Shown piece after piece: positions 19,202-27,574 of a stretch of 64,000 bases of DNA. The notes under the pieces are model-generated. The model was not told the DNA's origin and did no database searches. It was given only the letters and a program-made list of their open reading frames with translations. Location of the stretch: assembly GCA_016342455.1 (NCBI GenBank), contig JAEIOE010000005.1:20256-84255 (forward strand), in the 5' to 3' direction. This DNA comes from Mycoplasmatota bacterium. GTDB taxonomy: Bacteria; Bacillota_I; Bacilli_A; Izemoplasmatales; Hujiaoplasmataceae. Both the position numbers and the translations under genes were made by a program. The first letter of the stretch is position 1. Each line of letters opens with the position of its first letter.

Positions 19202-19891
19202 TTGATAGAAATTAGAGGGATTGGAATTTCAGGTAAGAAAACCAGTGGATTAGCTTATTTATACAAGAAACAAAACACAACTTATCACAATGCGTTACCC
19301 TTTGATTCTTTAACAGAAAAGAATCGTTTAGAAAAAGTAATAGGTGAAGCGGAAACAGAAATTGAATGTATATTGCAAGCGGCTAAAAGTGGCCATAATG
19401 AAGCTTGGAATATTTTTGAAACTCACAAATTACTATTAGAAGACAAAGAACTAAGAATATATATTACAAACTTAATAGACCAAGGTTACGATTTGTTATC
19501 AGCCCTAGTTAGAACCAAAGAGGATATGGAAAGACATTTTCTCAATATGGAAGCAGAAATATTCCGTACAAAAGCATCTGACATTGAAGATGTATTTGAA
19601 AGACTTATTAAACTAGAATCAGGTAATCTAGAACCGGTTCTCTATCCAGAAAGTCCATTTGTTCTCATCTGTGATGAAATCTTACCATCAATGGTATATC
19701 AACTTCCTTTAAAATTATTAAAGGGGATTATCGTAAGATTTGGTAGTAATTGTTCACATGGAGCTATTCTTGCAAGAAATCAAAACATTCCAGTAATTAT
19801 TAGATTAAAAAATCGAATAGATTTAATAAAACCCCAACAAAAAATTCTGATGAATGGGGAGTCAGGTACAATTTTCTTATTAGATGAGTAA
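19202..19891 (+). CDS. Stand-alone PTS enzyme-I-like N-terminal (phosphohistidine) protein
   Basis: The 229-residue protein matches the N-terminal half of PTS enzyme I: IEIRGIGISGKKTSGLAYLYK at the start, an all-helical HPr-binding-like region at about 40-130, and the swivelling phosphohistidine domain with GSNCSHGAILARNQNIPVII, where His186 aligns with the phosphorylated His of enzyme I (usual context GGxTSH). The whole PEP-binding TIM-barrel half is missing. The TTG start at 19202 is chosen because it gives the family's MIEIRG N-terminus and follows ggtgg; the ATG at 19169 has no SD. It could relay phosphate, as the similar domain of DhaM does, or act as a regulator. It is followed at once by a terminator, so truncation by the next gene is unlikely. 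Confidence 0.75.
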   Translation: MIEIRGIGISGKKTSGLAYLYKKQNTTYHNALPFDSLTEKNRLEKVIGEAETEIECILQAAKSGHNEAWNIFETHKLLLEDKELRIYITNLIDQGYDLLSALVRTKEDMERHFLNMEAEIFRTKASDIEDVFERLIKLESGNLEPVLYPESPFVLICDEILPSMVYQLPLKLLKGIIVRFGSNCSHGAILARNQNIPVIIRLKNRIDLIKPQQKILMNGESGTIFLLDE

Positions 19892-19921
19892 ACCTTCAAA
19901 TTATTTTTGAAGGTTTTTTTA
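19891..19921 (+). terminator. Terminator after the enzyme-I-like gene
   Basis: 10-bp stem AACCTTCAAA/TTTGAAGGTT starting in the stop codon, followed by T residues. Confidence 0.88.
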
Positions 19922-20009
19922 ATACACATACATTCAACACATTGCAGGTATATAATAAATGTATAATAAAATAATGAACAAGTGTTTATTAATGAAGGGG
20001 GTCTATTCT

Positions 20010-22175
20010 ATGAAGAGTAAAATCATCTTGGTTATATTTTTAGTGGTCACTATAATATCTGCACTTTTTATCAACAGTGTTACAGTGAACTATAACCTTG
20101 AGTCATATTTACCTAGCAATTCAGAAATAAAAGAAGGCATAGATGTTTATTACAATGAGTTTGGAGAAACAAGTAATGCTTACCTATCATTTAATGAAAC
20201 AAGCATTACGAATGCTTTAGAAATGAAAGCGAGTTTATTAGAGATTGAAAATATTGATCAAGTTATCTATTTGGATGACTATTTTAACGCGTTAACCTAC
20301 GGGATTATAAAAAGTCAGTTAGCGGATGCGCAACAAGCAACTTTAGATGCTGCAGTTGGAACATACCTAGCAATGGGTTTGAGTTATCCTGAGATTTTCT
20401 TGAATATCATGCCGTATTTTCCGGTTGAAAATCAAGTAGAACTTCAAAAAATATTTGATGGTTTTATGACTGAAGATGAAATGTTATTACAAATAGTTTT
20501 TGCTAAAACATCTTCAGATACTTTAACGGAAACAGCGGTTAATGAAATTCGTGCAGTTTTTGAAGATGCAGGTTACGACATTCATGTTACTGGCGCAGCC
20601 ATTAGTACTATTTTTACCAGAACAACCATTGAAAAAGAGGTGTTAATTATTACATTGATATGTGTGCCTTTAGTTTTAATGGTATTGTTGATATTAAGCA
20701 AATCATATTTTGATATCGTTATATTTGGCTTAGTAGTTGGAGTTTCTATCATTGTTAATTTAGGAACAAATATCTTATTGCCAGATATATCTTTTATCAC
20801 AAAATCAATGGCAATTGTTTTACAACTAGCAATATCTCTTGATTATGTTATTTTCTATATTAACGCTTATCATAATGAAAGAGATAAATTAACTTCAGTT
20901 GACGAATCAATTGAATTAGCAAAGAAGAAAACAAGAAAACCAATTTTAGCTTCAGCGTTAACAACGGGCGTTAGTTTCTTAGCACTTGCATTTATGCGCT
21001 TTACAATAGGCGTTGACATTGGAATTGTATTTGCGAAAGCAATACTTTTTAGTTTACTAGCAACTGTATTCTTATTACCTATTTTGATTAAAATATTTTC
21101 GAAAATAATAGACAAAACAAGAAAAAAAGCAAAAATGCAATACAACTATAGTTTTATTTCAAAATTAAATAAATTTAGATATTTCTTCTTAGTATTACTA
21201 ATAGCTGTATTAGGAGTATCTGTATATTATCAATCAAAAACAGATTATACTTATGGTTCATCTAGTTTTGCTGGTAGTGTTGGGACTGAGTATCAAGACG
21301 ATTTGGATTACATTACGGAGGAGTTCGGTTATAATAATAGTGTGATCATTATTCTTCCAAAAGATAACTTAGACGAGGCCGCTCTCTATAGTTCTTTAAG
21401 TCAACTAGAGTATATAGATGGCTTGACGGCTGGAGTATATTATAAAAGTCTGATAGCCGATCCGGTAGTATTAAATTTAGTTACGGAAAAGTTATATTCA
21501 GACAATTATGCAATAGTTCAATTTAATCTACTATCTGAAGTAGAAGGAGAAGATGCCTTTACTAAATACGAAAATATAGAATCTATATTAGATGACTTAG
21601 GAATTGATAATTCTTATATACTTGGAGAAACAAGTACTGCTTATCATATAAAGGATACCGTTTCCTTTGATTACAATTTAGTAATGGTTATTGCTTTACT
21701 GGCAGTAATGATTATCATATTTATTACTTTTAAGAACTTATTCTTGCCAATACTGTTGCCTTTAGTTATCGAAACTTCTGTATTCCTTACCATGACTATA
21801 TTAAGTTTTATAACAGGTGAAATTATATTCTTAGCTAGTTTGATTGTATCTGCGATACTTTTAGGGGTTACAATAGACTACGCTATATTATTAGGAAAGA
21901 GTTACTTAACAGCTAGAGAAACACATCCAAGAAAAGAAAGTATTAAAATAGGTGTACAGGATGCACTACCATCTATTATTATATCCGCAACACTATTCTC
22001 AATCGCGGGGATGACAGTATTCTTAATGTCATCAATACAGACTATTTCACAAATAGGCTTAATACTTGGAATAGGTGCGATTATATCCTTGATAATTGTA
22101 GTAATTATTCTGCCGCAAATGTTATCAATATTTGATAAATGGATATGTAAAGGAAACATTAAATTAGGGGAGTAA
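20010..22175 (+). CDS. MMPL/RND family transporter
   Basis: 721 residues in the classic RND layout: helix 1 (IILVIFLVVTIISALFINS), an extracellular loop of about 170 residues, helices 2-6 at about 205-365, helix 7 near 395, a second loop to about 560, and helices 8-12 to the C-terminus. The MMPL motifs are LQLAISLDYVIFYINAYHNER and LLGVTIDYAILLGKSYLTARE, each with the proton-relay Asp and Tyr. Gram-positive members export lipids or act on the envelope; the substrate here is unknown. The start at 20010 follows gaagggggt. An earlier in-frame ATG at 19959 is rejected. It is monocistronic. Confidence 0.88.
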   Translation: MKSKIILVIFLVVTIISALFINSVTVNYNLESYLPSNSEIKEGIDVYYNEFGETSNAYLSFNETSITNALEMKASLLEIENIDQVIYLDDYFNALTYGIIKSQLADAQQATLDAAVGTYLAMGLSYPEIFLNIMPYFPVENQVELQKIFDGFMTEDEMLLQIVFAKTSSDTLTETAVNEIRAVFEDAGYDIHVTGAAISTIFTRTTIEKEVLIITLICVPLVLMVLLILSKSYFDIVIFGLVVGVSIIVNLGTNILLPDISFITKSMAIVLQLAISLDYVIFYINAYHNERDKLTSVDESIELAKKKTRKPILASALTTGVSFLALAFMRFTIGVDIGIVFAKAILFSLLATVFLLPILIKIFSKIIDKTRKKAKMQYNYSFISKLNKFRYFFLVLLIAVLGVSVYYQSKTDYTYGSSSFAGSVGTEYQDDLDYITEEFGYNNSVIIILPKDNLDEAALYSSLSQLEYIDGLTAGVYYKSLIADPVVLNLVTEKLYSDNYAIVQFNLLSEVEGEDAFTKYENIESILDDLGIDNSYILGETSTAYHIKDTVSFDYNLVMVIALLAVMIIIFITFKNLFLPILLPLVIETSVFLTMTILSFITGEIIFLASLIVSAILLGVTIDYAILLGKSYLTARETHPRKESIKIGVQDALPSIIISATLFSIAGMTVFLMSSIQTISQIGLILGIGAIISLIIVVIILPQMLSIFDKWICKGNIKLGE

Positions 22176-22188
22176 TCTTTCCCCTTTT
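22167..22188 (+). terminator. Short terminator after the MMPL gene
   Basis: GGGGA/TCCCC stem, extendable by a G-T pair, with an 8-base loop and a T run. It overlaps the stop codon. The stem is short. Confidence 0.6.
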
Positions 22189-22255
22189 TATTATGCGTTA
22201 AGGAAAACATCTGCGAAACCTGTTTTTTTGCTAATTTTTATCTTTTTTTAATTTA

Positions 22256-22264
22256 TGTTATAAT
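22256..22264 (+). promoter_or_regulatory. Extended -10 promoter of the aminomutase gene
   Basis: TGTTATAAT lies about 18 bases before the start codon and is the same 9-mer found ahead of gcvT. No good -35 element is seen, as is common for extended -10 promoters. Confidence 0.6.
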
Positions 22265-22281
22265 GAAAAAGAGGAGGATGA

Positions 22282-23547
22282 ATGGAAATGAAAACGAAAA
22301 GACAAGTATCACTTGCAAGATCTAAAGAACTGAAATCTAGGATAGCAGATTACTTAGAAGCGAAGAAATCCATTTCCAAAGGCTTAGAAATGGAGCCTAT
22401 CTTTATAAAAAGAAAAAAAGAAATCCTAAAAATATTGGAAGCCAAAGAAGAAAATTGGAATGATTGGCATTGGCAACTAAGGAATAGAATAAAAGACGTA
22501 GAAACTTTATCAAGATTCTTTGATTTGTCAGCGGAGGAAATAGAGGAGATACAAGTTGTTTCTAAAGTATATAGATGGGCTATATCGCCTTACTATTTAA
22601 GTATGATTGATCAAAGTGATTTATTTGACCCAATAAGACTATTAGCGATTCCTTGTAAATTAGAATTGCTTGACTTCCATGAATCGCTTGACCCAATGGC
22701 AGAGGAGTACACAAACCCATCAGGAGCGATTACGAGAAGATACCCTGATAGATTAATTATAAATGTCACTAATGAGTGTGCAATGTATTGTAGACATTGT
22801 CAAAGAAGAAGAAACATCGGTTCTAAAGATAGAGCGACTAATAAAACAAAAATTATTGATTCTATTGAATATATTAGACAAAATGAAGAAATAAGAGATG
22901 TGTTAATAACTGGTGGAGACCCACTTACTTTAACAAATCAAAATCTAGAATGGATATTAAAAGAACTAAAAAATATTCCTCATGTTGAAATAATCAGAAT
23001 AGGTTCAAGAACCCCTGTAACAATGCCACAAAGGATTACTGATAAATTAGTTAAAATGTTAAGTAAGTATCATCCAATTTATCTGAATACGCACTTTAAT
23101 CATCCTAAAGAAATAACAAAAGCATCTAAAATTGCTTGTGAGAAACTTTCTAACGCAGGTATCACTTTGGGAAACCAAGCAGTATTACTTAACGGAATTA
23201 ATAATGATAAATTTATTATGCGTTGTTTGAATCAAGAACTTTTAAAGATAAGAGTGAGACCGTATTATATATTTCATGCTAAAAAAGTGAAGGGGACTCA
23301 TCACTTTCAAACATCAATTGATGATGGCTTAGAAATTATGGAACACTTAAGAGGTTTTACTTCAGGACTTGCGATACCTACCTATATTGTAAATGCTCCT
23401 AATGGATTAGGGAAAACCCCTATTTTACCGCAATACCTAATTTCTAGAGGAAAGGATTATGTTACAATTAAAACTTGGGAAGGAAATGTGATTAAATATA
23501 TAAATCATCCAACCGAAGATATAAAAAGTCTCAAGAAACAAGTTTAA
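22282..23547 (+). CDS. KamA-family radical SAM aminomutase, probably glutamate 2,3-aminomutase
   Basis: A PLP- and S-adenosylmethionine-dependent enzyme that moves an amino group between carbons 2 and 3. The 4Fe-4S motif is CAMYCRHC (Cys166, 170, 173), followed by QRRRNIG and the PLP/SAM barrel. In lysine 2,3-aminomutase two Asp (293 and 330) bind the substrate side chain. The aligned positions here are Lys334 (HAKKVKG) and Asn371 (IVNAPNGLGK), 37 residues apart as in the lysine enzyme. As I recall, Lys and Asn at these sites define the glutamate enzyme (Lys332/Asn369 in Clostridioides difficile). The product would be beta-glutamate, an osmolyte. AGGAGG precedes the start; the ATG at 22288 is an alternative. 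ilvE and gdhA follow. Confidence 0.8.
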   Translation: MEMKTKRQVSLARSKELKSRIADYLEAKKSISKGLEMEPIFIKRKKEILKILEAKEENWNDWHWQLRNRIKDVETLSRFFDLSAEEIEEIQVVSKVYRWAISPYYLSMIDQSDLFDPIRLLAIPCKLELLDFHESLDPMAEEYTNPSGAITRRYPDRLIINVTNECAMYCRHCQRRRNIGSKDRATNKTKIIDSIEYIRQNEEIRDVLITGGDPLTLTNQNLEWILKELKNIPHVEIIRIGSRTPVTMPQRITDKLVKMLSKYHPIYLNTHFNHPKEITKASKIACEKLSNAGITLGNQAVLLNGINNDKFIMRCLNQELLKIRVRPYYIFHAKKVKGTHHFQTSIDDGLEIMEHLRGFTSGLAIPTYIVNAPNGLGKTPILPQYLISRGKDYVTIKTWEGNVIKYINHPTEDIKSLKKQV

Positions 23548-23575
23548 AAGTTGTTCTAAAAAATAACTTTTAAAC
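23542..23575 (+). other. Hairpin after the aminomutase gene
   Basis: Perfect 11-bp AT-rich arms (GTTTAAAAGTT/AACTTTTAAAC) with a 12-base loop spanning the stop codon. There is no T run after it, so it may stabilise the 3' end rather than terminate. Confidence 0.5.
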
Positions 23576-23602
23576 CAAACAAAAACAAAGAGAAAATAAA
23601 CC

Positions 23603-23631
23603 TTGAAGTTAGCGCTTACATACGTTATAAT
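23603..23631 (+). promoter_or_regulatory. Promoter of ilvE
   Basis: TTGAAG (23603-23608), a 17-base spacer and a perfect TATAAT (23626-23631). A second TATAAT follows at once at 23631-23636. The spacer is occupied by a cre-like site. Confidence 0.85.
23606..23621 (+). promoter_or_regulatory. cre-like site in the ilvE promoter spacer
   Basis: The 16-mer centred on CG at 23613-23614 matches the Bacillus cre consensus WTGNNARCGNWWWCAW at all but the second position (A for T). It lies between the -35 and -10 elements, a position expected to repress. CcpA itself is not in the window. Confidence 0.55.
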
Positions 23632-23668
23632 ATAATGGCGAGATAAATAATTAGATGGAGGAATTAAA

Positions 23669-24685
23669 TTGGTTAAAGAAGATTACAAGAACTTGGGATT
23701 TGAGTGCCGTGAAACAAATGCAAATTACATATCTTATTTTAAGGATGGTAAATGGGATGAAGGTAAACTCAAAGATACAGATTGTATTACGATATCAGCT
23801 TTTTCACCAGCGCTCCATTATGGACAAGAAGCTTTTGAAGGATTAAAAGCTTATCGTAGAAGTGATGGATCAATTCAAATGTTTAGACCAACCGAAAACG
23901 CCAAGAGACTTAGACGTTCTTGTGAAAGAATGTTGATGCCTCTTGTACCAGAAGAAAAATTCATAGATGCTTGTGAACAAGTAATTAAGGCAAATATGGA
24001 TTTAATACCACCTTATGGAAGTGGAGCTACTTTATATTTAAGACCTTTCATTATTGGTGTAGGAAGAAACTTAGGAGTGAAACCTGCTAAGGAATATTTA
24101 TTTAGTGTAATCTGTTCTCCGGTAGGAAGCTACTTTAAAGGCGGACTTGCACCAAACAAATTTTTAATAACTGACTTTGATAGAGCTGCACCTAATGGTA
24201 CAGGTGATAGCAAAGTCGGAGGAAACTATGCAGCAAGTTTATGGCCACATCAGGTTGCTTTAGACAAGGGATATGCAGATTGTATTTATCTTGATCCACT
24301 TACTCACACTAAAATTGATGAAGTAGGAGCAGCTAACTTCTTTGGTATAACTAGAGACAATAAATTCATAACACCAAAGTCAAGTTCGATACTTCCTAGT
24401 ATTACGAAGTATAGTTTGATGTATTTGGCAAAAGAAAAATTAAACCTTGAAATTATTGAAGGAGAAGTGTTTGTAGATAAACTTGATATTTTTGCGGAAG
24501 CAGGAGCATGTGGTACAGCTGCTGTCATTTCACCTATAGGTAGAATTGATGTTGGGAATAAACAACATGTATTCTATAGTGAAACAGAAGTAGGACCTAT
24601 TACAAGAAAACTATATGATCTATTAATGGGAATCCAATTTGGAGATATTGAAGCTCCAGAAGGTTGGATTCATATAGTCAAATAA
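23669..24685 (+). CDS. ilvE: Branched-chain amino acid aminotransferase
   Basis: A PLP fold-type IV enzyme that transfers amino groups between glutamate and the branched-chain 2-oxo acids. The 338-residue protein has [17 protein letters not shown] at the N-terminal region, the catalytic Lys in [12 protein letters not shown] near residue 178, YLDP and GAANFFGI with the usual Glu/Ala pattern, and [14 protein letters not shown] at about 280. The TTG start is supported by ggagga 6 bases upstream and by the family N-terminus. It is monocistronic, with its own consensus promoter and a hairpin terminator. It uses glutamate, the substrate shared with its neighbours. Confidence 0.95.
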   Translation: MVKEDYKNLGFECRETNANYISYFKDGKWDEGKLKDTDCITISAFSPALHYGQEAFEGLKAYRRSDGSIQMFRPTENAKRLRRSCERMLMPLVPEEKFIDACEQVIKANMDLIPPYGSGATLYLRPFIIGVGRNLGVKPAKEYLFSVICSPVGSYFKGGLAPNKFLITDFDRAAPNGTGDSKVGGNYAASLWPHQVALDKGYADCIYLDPLTHTKIDEVGAANFFGITRDNKFITPKSSSILPSITKYSLMYLAKEKLNLEIIEGEVFVDKLDIFAEAGACGTAAVISPIGRIDVGNKQHVFYSETEVGPITRKLYDLLMGIQFGDIEAPEGWIHIVK

Positions 24686-24693
24686 ATATTAGC

Positions 24694-24720
24694 AAGCTAG
24701 ATGTAAATCATCTAGCTTTA
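24694..24720 (+). terminator. Terminator after ilvE
   Basis: 10-bp stem AAGCTAGATG/CATCTAGCTT with a 5-base loop. The T tail is short and interrupted. Confidence 0.7.
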
Positions 24721-24835
24721 TCTATTATAAACTTACCAAAAACGTTATAATAATCAAGCAGATACAAAGAATAAAATATTTAAAAATCATATAAGCAATA
24801 AATGTGTAAAAAATAATAATAAGGCTAAAAAATAC

Positions 24836-24864
24836 TTGTTTTAAAAGCGCTTTCATTGTATAAT
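24836..24864 (+). promoter_or_regulatory. Promoter of the gdhA-DUF1015-serC-serA operon
   Basis: TTGTTT (24836-24841), a 17-base spacer and TATAAT (24859-24864). Transcription would start near 24871, leaving a leader of about 150 bases before gdhA. Confidence 0.8.
24841..24856 (+). promoter_or_regulatory. cre-like site in the gdhA promoter spacer
   Basis: A 16-mer centred on CG at 24848-24849 matches WTGNNARCGNWWWCAW at all but the third position (A for G). Its core AAAGCGCTTT is palindromic. Like the ilvE site, it lies between -35 and -10, which suggests CcpA repression of the glutamate/serine operon. Confidence 0.6.
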
Positions 24865-25020
24865 TTATTATGTAAAAAGATAATTAATAGAAAGGTATAA
24901 TAACGGACTTTTAAAAATGGACAATAACCTTAATATTAAATCTTTTTTTTATGAAAAATAATATAATAAGCGATTGAAAAACAATCGATTAAATAAAAAG
25001 AAATGAAAGAGGCGAGCAAA
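24865..25020 (+). other. Untranslated leader of gdhA
   Basis: About 150 A-rich bases between the promoter and the gdhA start. It contains a possible 14-codon reading frame (24917-24961, MDNNLNIKSFFYEK) without a clear ribosome site, and a perfect hairpin CGATTG-AAAAA-CAATCG (24971-24987) some 30 bases before the start codon. No known riboswitch or T-box pattern is recognised. Confidence 0.45.
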
Positions 25021-26367
25021 TTGTTTAATAGCGTATATTTAAATGAATTGTTTGAAAAAACAAGAGAAAGAAATTCTTCACAACCAGAATATTTACAAGC
25101 GGTAGAAGAATTCTTCGAATCAATGGACTTTATTGTATGTAATGATCCTAAGATTGAAAAAAATGCAATCATGGAAAGAGCCATCGAGCCTGAAAGAACT
25201 ATCAAATTTAGAGTTACATGGGTAGATGACAAAAATGTAGTAAATGTGAATCGTGGATACAGAATTCAGTTTAATTCTGCAATAGGACCTTATAAAGGCG
25301 GTCTAAGATTCCATCCGTCTGTTAATGAATCAATTCTTAAATTTTTAGGTTTTGAACAAACCTTTAAAAATGCACTTACTGGACTTCCAATGGGTGGCGG
25401 TAAAGGTGGTTCAGACTTTGATCCAAGAGGAAAAAGTGACAACGAGATTATGAGATTCTGTCAAAATTTCATGCAAGAACTATATCGCCATCTAGGACCT
25501 GATACAGATGTACCTGCTGGAGATATTGGCGTTGGATTTAGAGAAATCGGATTTTTATATGGAATGTACCGTAAAATAAAAAACGAAAACACTGGAGTTT
25601 TAACGGGTAAAGGCTTATCATATGGTGGCTCATTAGTAAGAAAAGAAGCAACTGGTTATGGAGTATGTTATTTTGTAGCTGAAATGTTAAGAGTATATCG
25701 TAATGATAACTTTGAAGGTAAAAAAGTAATTATCTCTGGTTGTGGTAAAGTTGGTATGCACGCAGCTTTAAAAGCACAAGAACTTGGCGCTTCAGTTATC
25801 GCTATGTCGGATATCAATGGTTATGTTCATGATGAAAATGGATTAGACTTAAATATCATTAAAATGTTAACTGAAAAAGCACCTGAATTTTCACAAAAAT
25901 ATTTAGAATATAGACCATCTGCAATTTATGAAGATTCTCCTGTAAGGATGTGGGGAGTACCTTGTGATATCGCATTACCATGTGCTACACAAAATGAACT
26001 TCCACTTGATGGAGCAAAGAAATTAGTAGAAAACGGATGTTTCTTAGTGGCTGAAGGTGCTAATATGCCTACTACTTTAGACGCTACTAAATATTTGCAA
26101 CATGCTGATATATTATTCGCACCTGGGAAAGCAGCTAATGCTGGTGGTGTAGCAGTTTCTGGTCTTGAAATGAGTCAAAATGCGCAACATTATCCTTGGA
26201 CTTATGCAGAAGTAGATCAAAAATTAGAATTTATCATGGCTGATATCTTTAAAAAAGTTTATACAGAAGCAAGAAAATATACAGATCATAGAAACTTAGT
26301 AGTTGGAGCGAACATTGCTGGATTTATGAGAGTTTATCAAGCAATGCTCGAACAAGGGATTCTTTAA
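25021..26367 (+). CDS. gdhA: Glutamate dehydrogenase
   Basis: GDH interconverts 2-oxoglutarate plus ammonia and glutamate with NAD(P)H. The 448-residue protein of the hexameric small type has GYRIQFNSAIGPYKGGLRFHPSVN, GLPMGGGKGGSDFDPRGKSDNEI with catalytic Lys, a Rossmann-type segment GKKVIISGCGKVGMHAALKAQELGASV and C-terminal ANAGGVAVSGLEMSQN. These match the GdhA class, often NADP-dependent. A TTG start at 25021 is favoured because agagg lies 8 bases before it; an ATG at 25003 has no SD. Its stop overlaps the next ATG by one base. It supplies glutamate for SerC and IlvE. Confidence 0.95.
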   Translation: MFNSVYLNELFEKTRERNSSQPEYLQAVEEFFESMDFIVCNDPKIEKNAIMERAIEPERTIKFRVTWVDDKNVVNVNRGYRIQFNSAIGPYKGGLRFHPSVNESILKFLGFEQTFKNALTGLPMGGGKGGSDFDPRGKSDNEIMRFCQNFMQELYRHLGPDTDVPAGDIGVGFREIGFLYGMYRKIKNENTGVLTGKGLSYGGSLVRKEATGYGVCYFVAEMLRVYRNDNFEGKKVIISGCGKVGMHAALKAQELGASVIAMSDINGYVHDENGLDLNIIKMLTEKAPEFSQKYLEYRPSAIYEDSPVRMWGVPCDIALPCATQNELPLDGAKKLVENGCFLVAEGANMPTTLDATKYLQHADILFAPGKAANAGGVAVSGLEMSQNAQHYPWTYAEVDQKLEFIMADIFKKVYTEARKYTDHRNLVVGANIAGFMRVYQAMLEQGIL

Positions 26368-27560
26368 TGTCTTTTATTGTAAGACCTAAGATATTACTAC
26401 CAATTAAATCTATCGACATGGGAAAATGGGCAGTAGTAGCTTGTGATCAGTTTACATCTGAACCGGAATACTGGGATGAATTAAAAACAATTGTAGATAA
26501 CGTACCATCCACCTATCATTTAATACTACCAGAAGCATACTTAGAACATGATATGGTTCACAACATCAATAAAGTTAACAATAATATGCAACTATATTTA
26601 ACGCATAACTTATTTGTAGAACATGATGGATTCGTATTAGTAGAACGTAAAACGCCTTTTGTTAAAAGGCGTTTAGGTTTGGTTATAGCGATTGATTTAG
26701 AAGAATATCAATATCAACCAGATAAGTCAGGAAAAATACGAGCTACTGAACAAACAGTTCCTGAAAGAATTCCTCCTCGAGTTAAAATCAGAGAGAAAGC
26801 ACCGATTGAATTACCTCATGTATTGGTTTTAATGGATGATAAATTAGATTTAGTAATCGAAGATTTGTATAAAAATAGAAAAAACTATGAACTGTTGTAT
26901 AATTTCCCACTAAATATGAATGGTGGTCACATTAAAGGTTACAAAATTACTGAAACTGAAGCTATTATTAAAAGAATTGAAGATTTAACTGATGATATAG
27001 GATTGATAGTAGGGGATGGTAATCATTCCTTAGCTTCTGCCAAAGTATGTTGGGAAAATCTAAAATTAAGTTTATCAGAAGAAGAACTATTAGATCATCC
27101 AGCAAGATATGCTTTAGTAGAATTACTTAGTCTATACGATGAAGGTTTAACTTTTGAACCAATCCATAGAGTTATCTTTAATGCAAGTGATGATCTAGTT
27201 AAAGGATTAACTAATATATTAGATGGAGATGAAACATTAAGGCTTTTTAGAAAAAAAGAAGAAATAACTATCAAAGTTCCTGATAATCCTTTTACTTGTA
27301 TTAAGATTATCCAAGAATATTTAGATAATTATCTAGAACAACATCCTGAAGCAACTATTGATTTTGTTCATGGCTTAGAAAACACAAAACAAGTAGTAAG
27401 AAAACACGAAAATTCTTTGGCGATAACAATGCCACCACTTAAACGTGATTTATTGTTACCGTATATCAGAGATTTTGGCGTTTTACCAAGAAAATCATTC
27501 TCCCTTGGAGAAGCAGTAGAAAAACGTTATTATTTAGAAGGAAAAAGAATATTAAAGTAA
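26367..27560 (+). CDS. DUF1015 family protein
   Basis: 397 residues covering the entire DUF1015 family: IRP-like opening FIVRPKILLPIKSIDMGKWAVVACDQFTSEPEYWDEL, the central PERIPPRVKIREKAPIELPHVLVLMDD, and VGDGNHSLASAKVCWE. The last motif (DGNHR-like) recalls ParB/sulfiredoxin-type nucleotide chemistry; the biochemical role is not settled. The family commonly sits in serine biosynthesis operons, as here between gdhA and serC, so a role in serine or phosphoserine metabolism is the reasonable inference. It overlaps the gdhA stop. Confidence 0.88.
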   Translation: MSFIVRPKILLPIKSIDMGKWAVVACDQFTSEPEYWDELKTIVDNVPSTYHLILPEAYLEHDMVHNINKVNNNMQLYLTHNLFVEHDGFVLVERKTPFVKRRLGLVIAIDLEEYQYQPDKSGKIRATEQTVPERIPPRVKIREKAPIELPHVLVLMDDKLDLVIEDLYKNRKNYELLYNFPLNMNGGHIKGYKITETEAIIKRIEDLTDDIGLIVGDGNHSLASAKVCWENLKLSLSEEELLDHPARYALVELLSLYDEGLTFEPIHRVIFNASDDLVKGLTNILDGDETLRLFRKKEEITIKVPDNPFTCIKIIQEYLDNYLEQHPEATIDFVHGLENTKQVVRKHENSLAITMPPLKRDLLLPYIRDFGVLPRKSFSLGEAVEKRYYLEGKRILK

Positions 27561-27574
27561 AAAAGGAGTAAATT

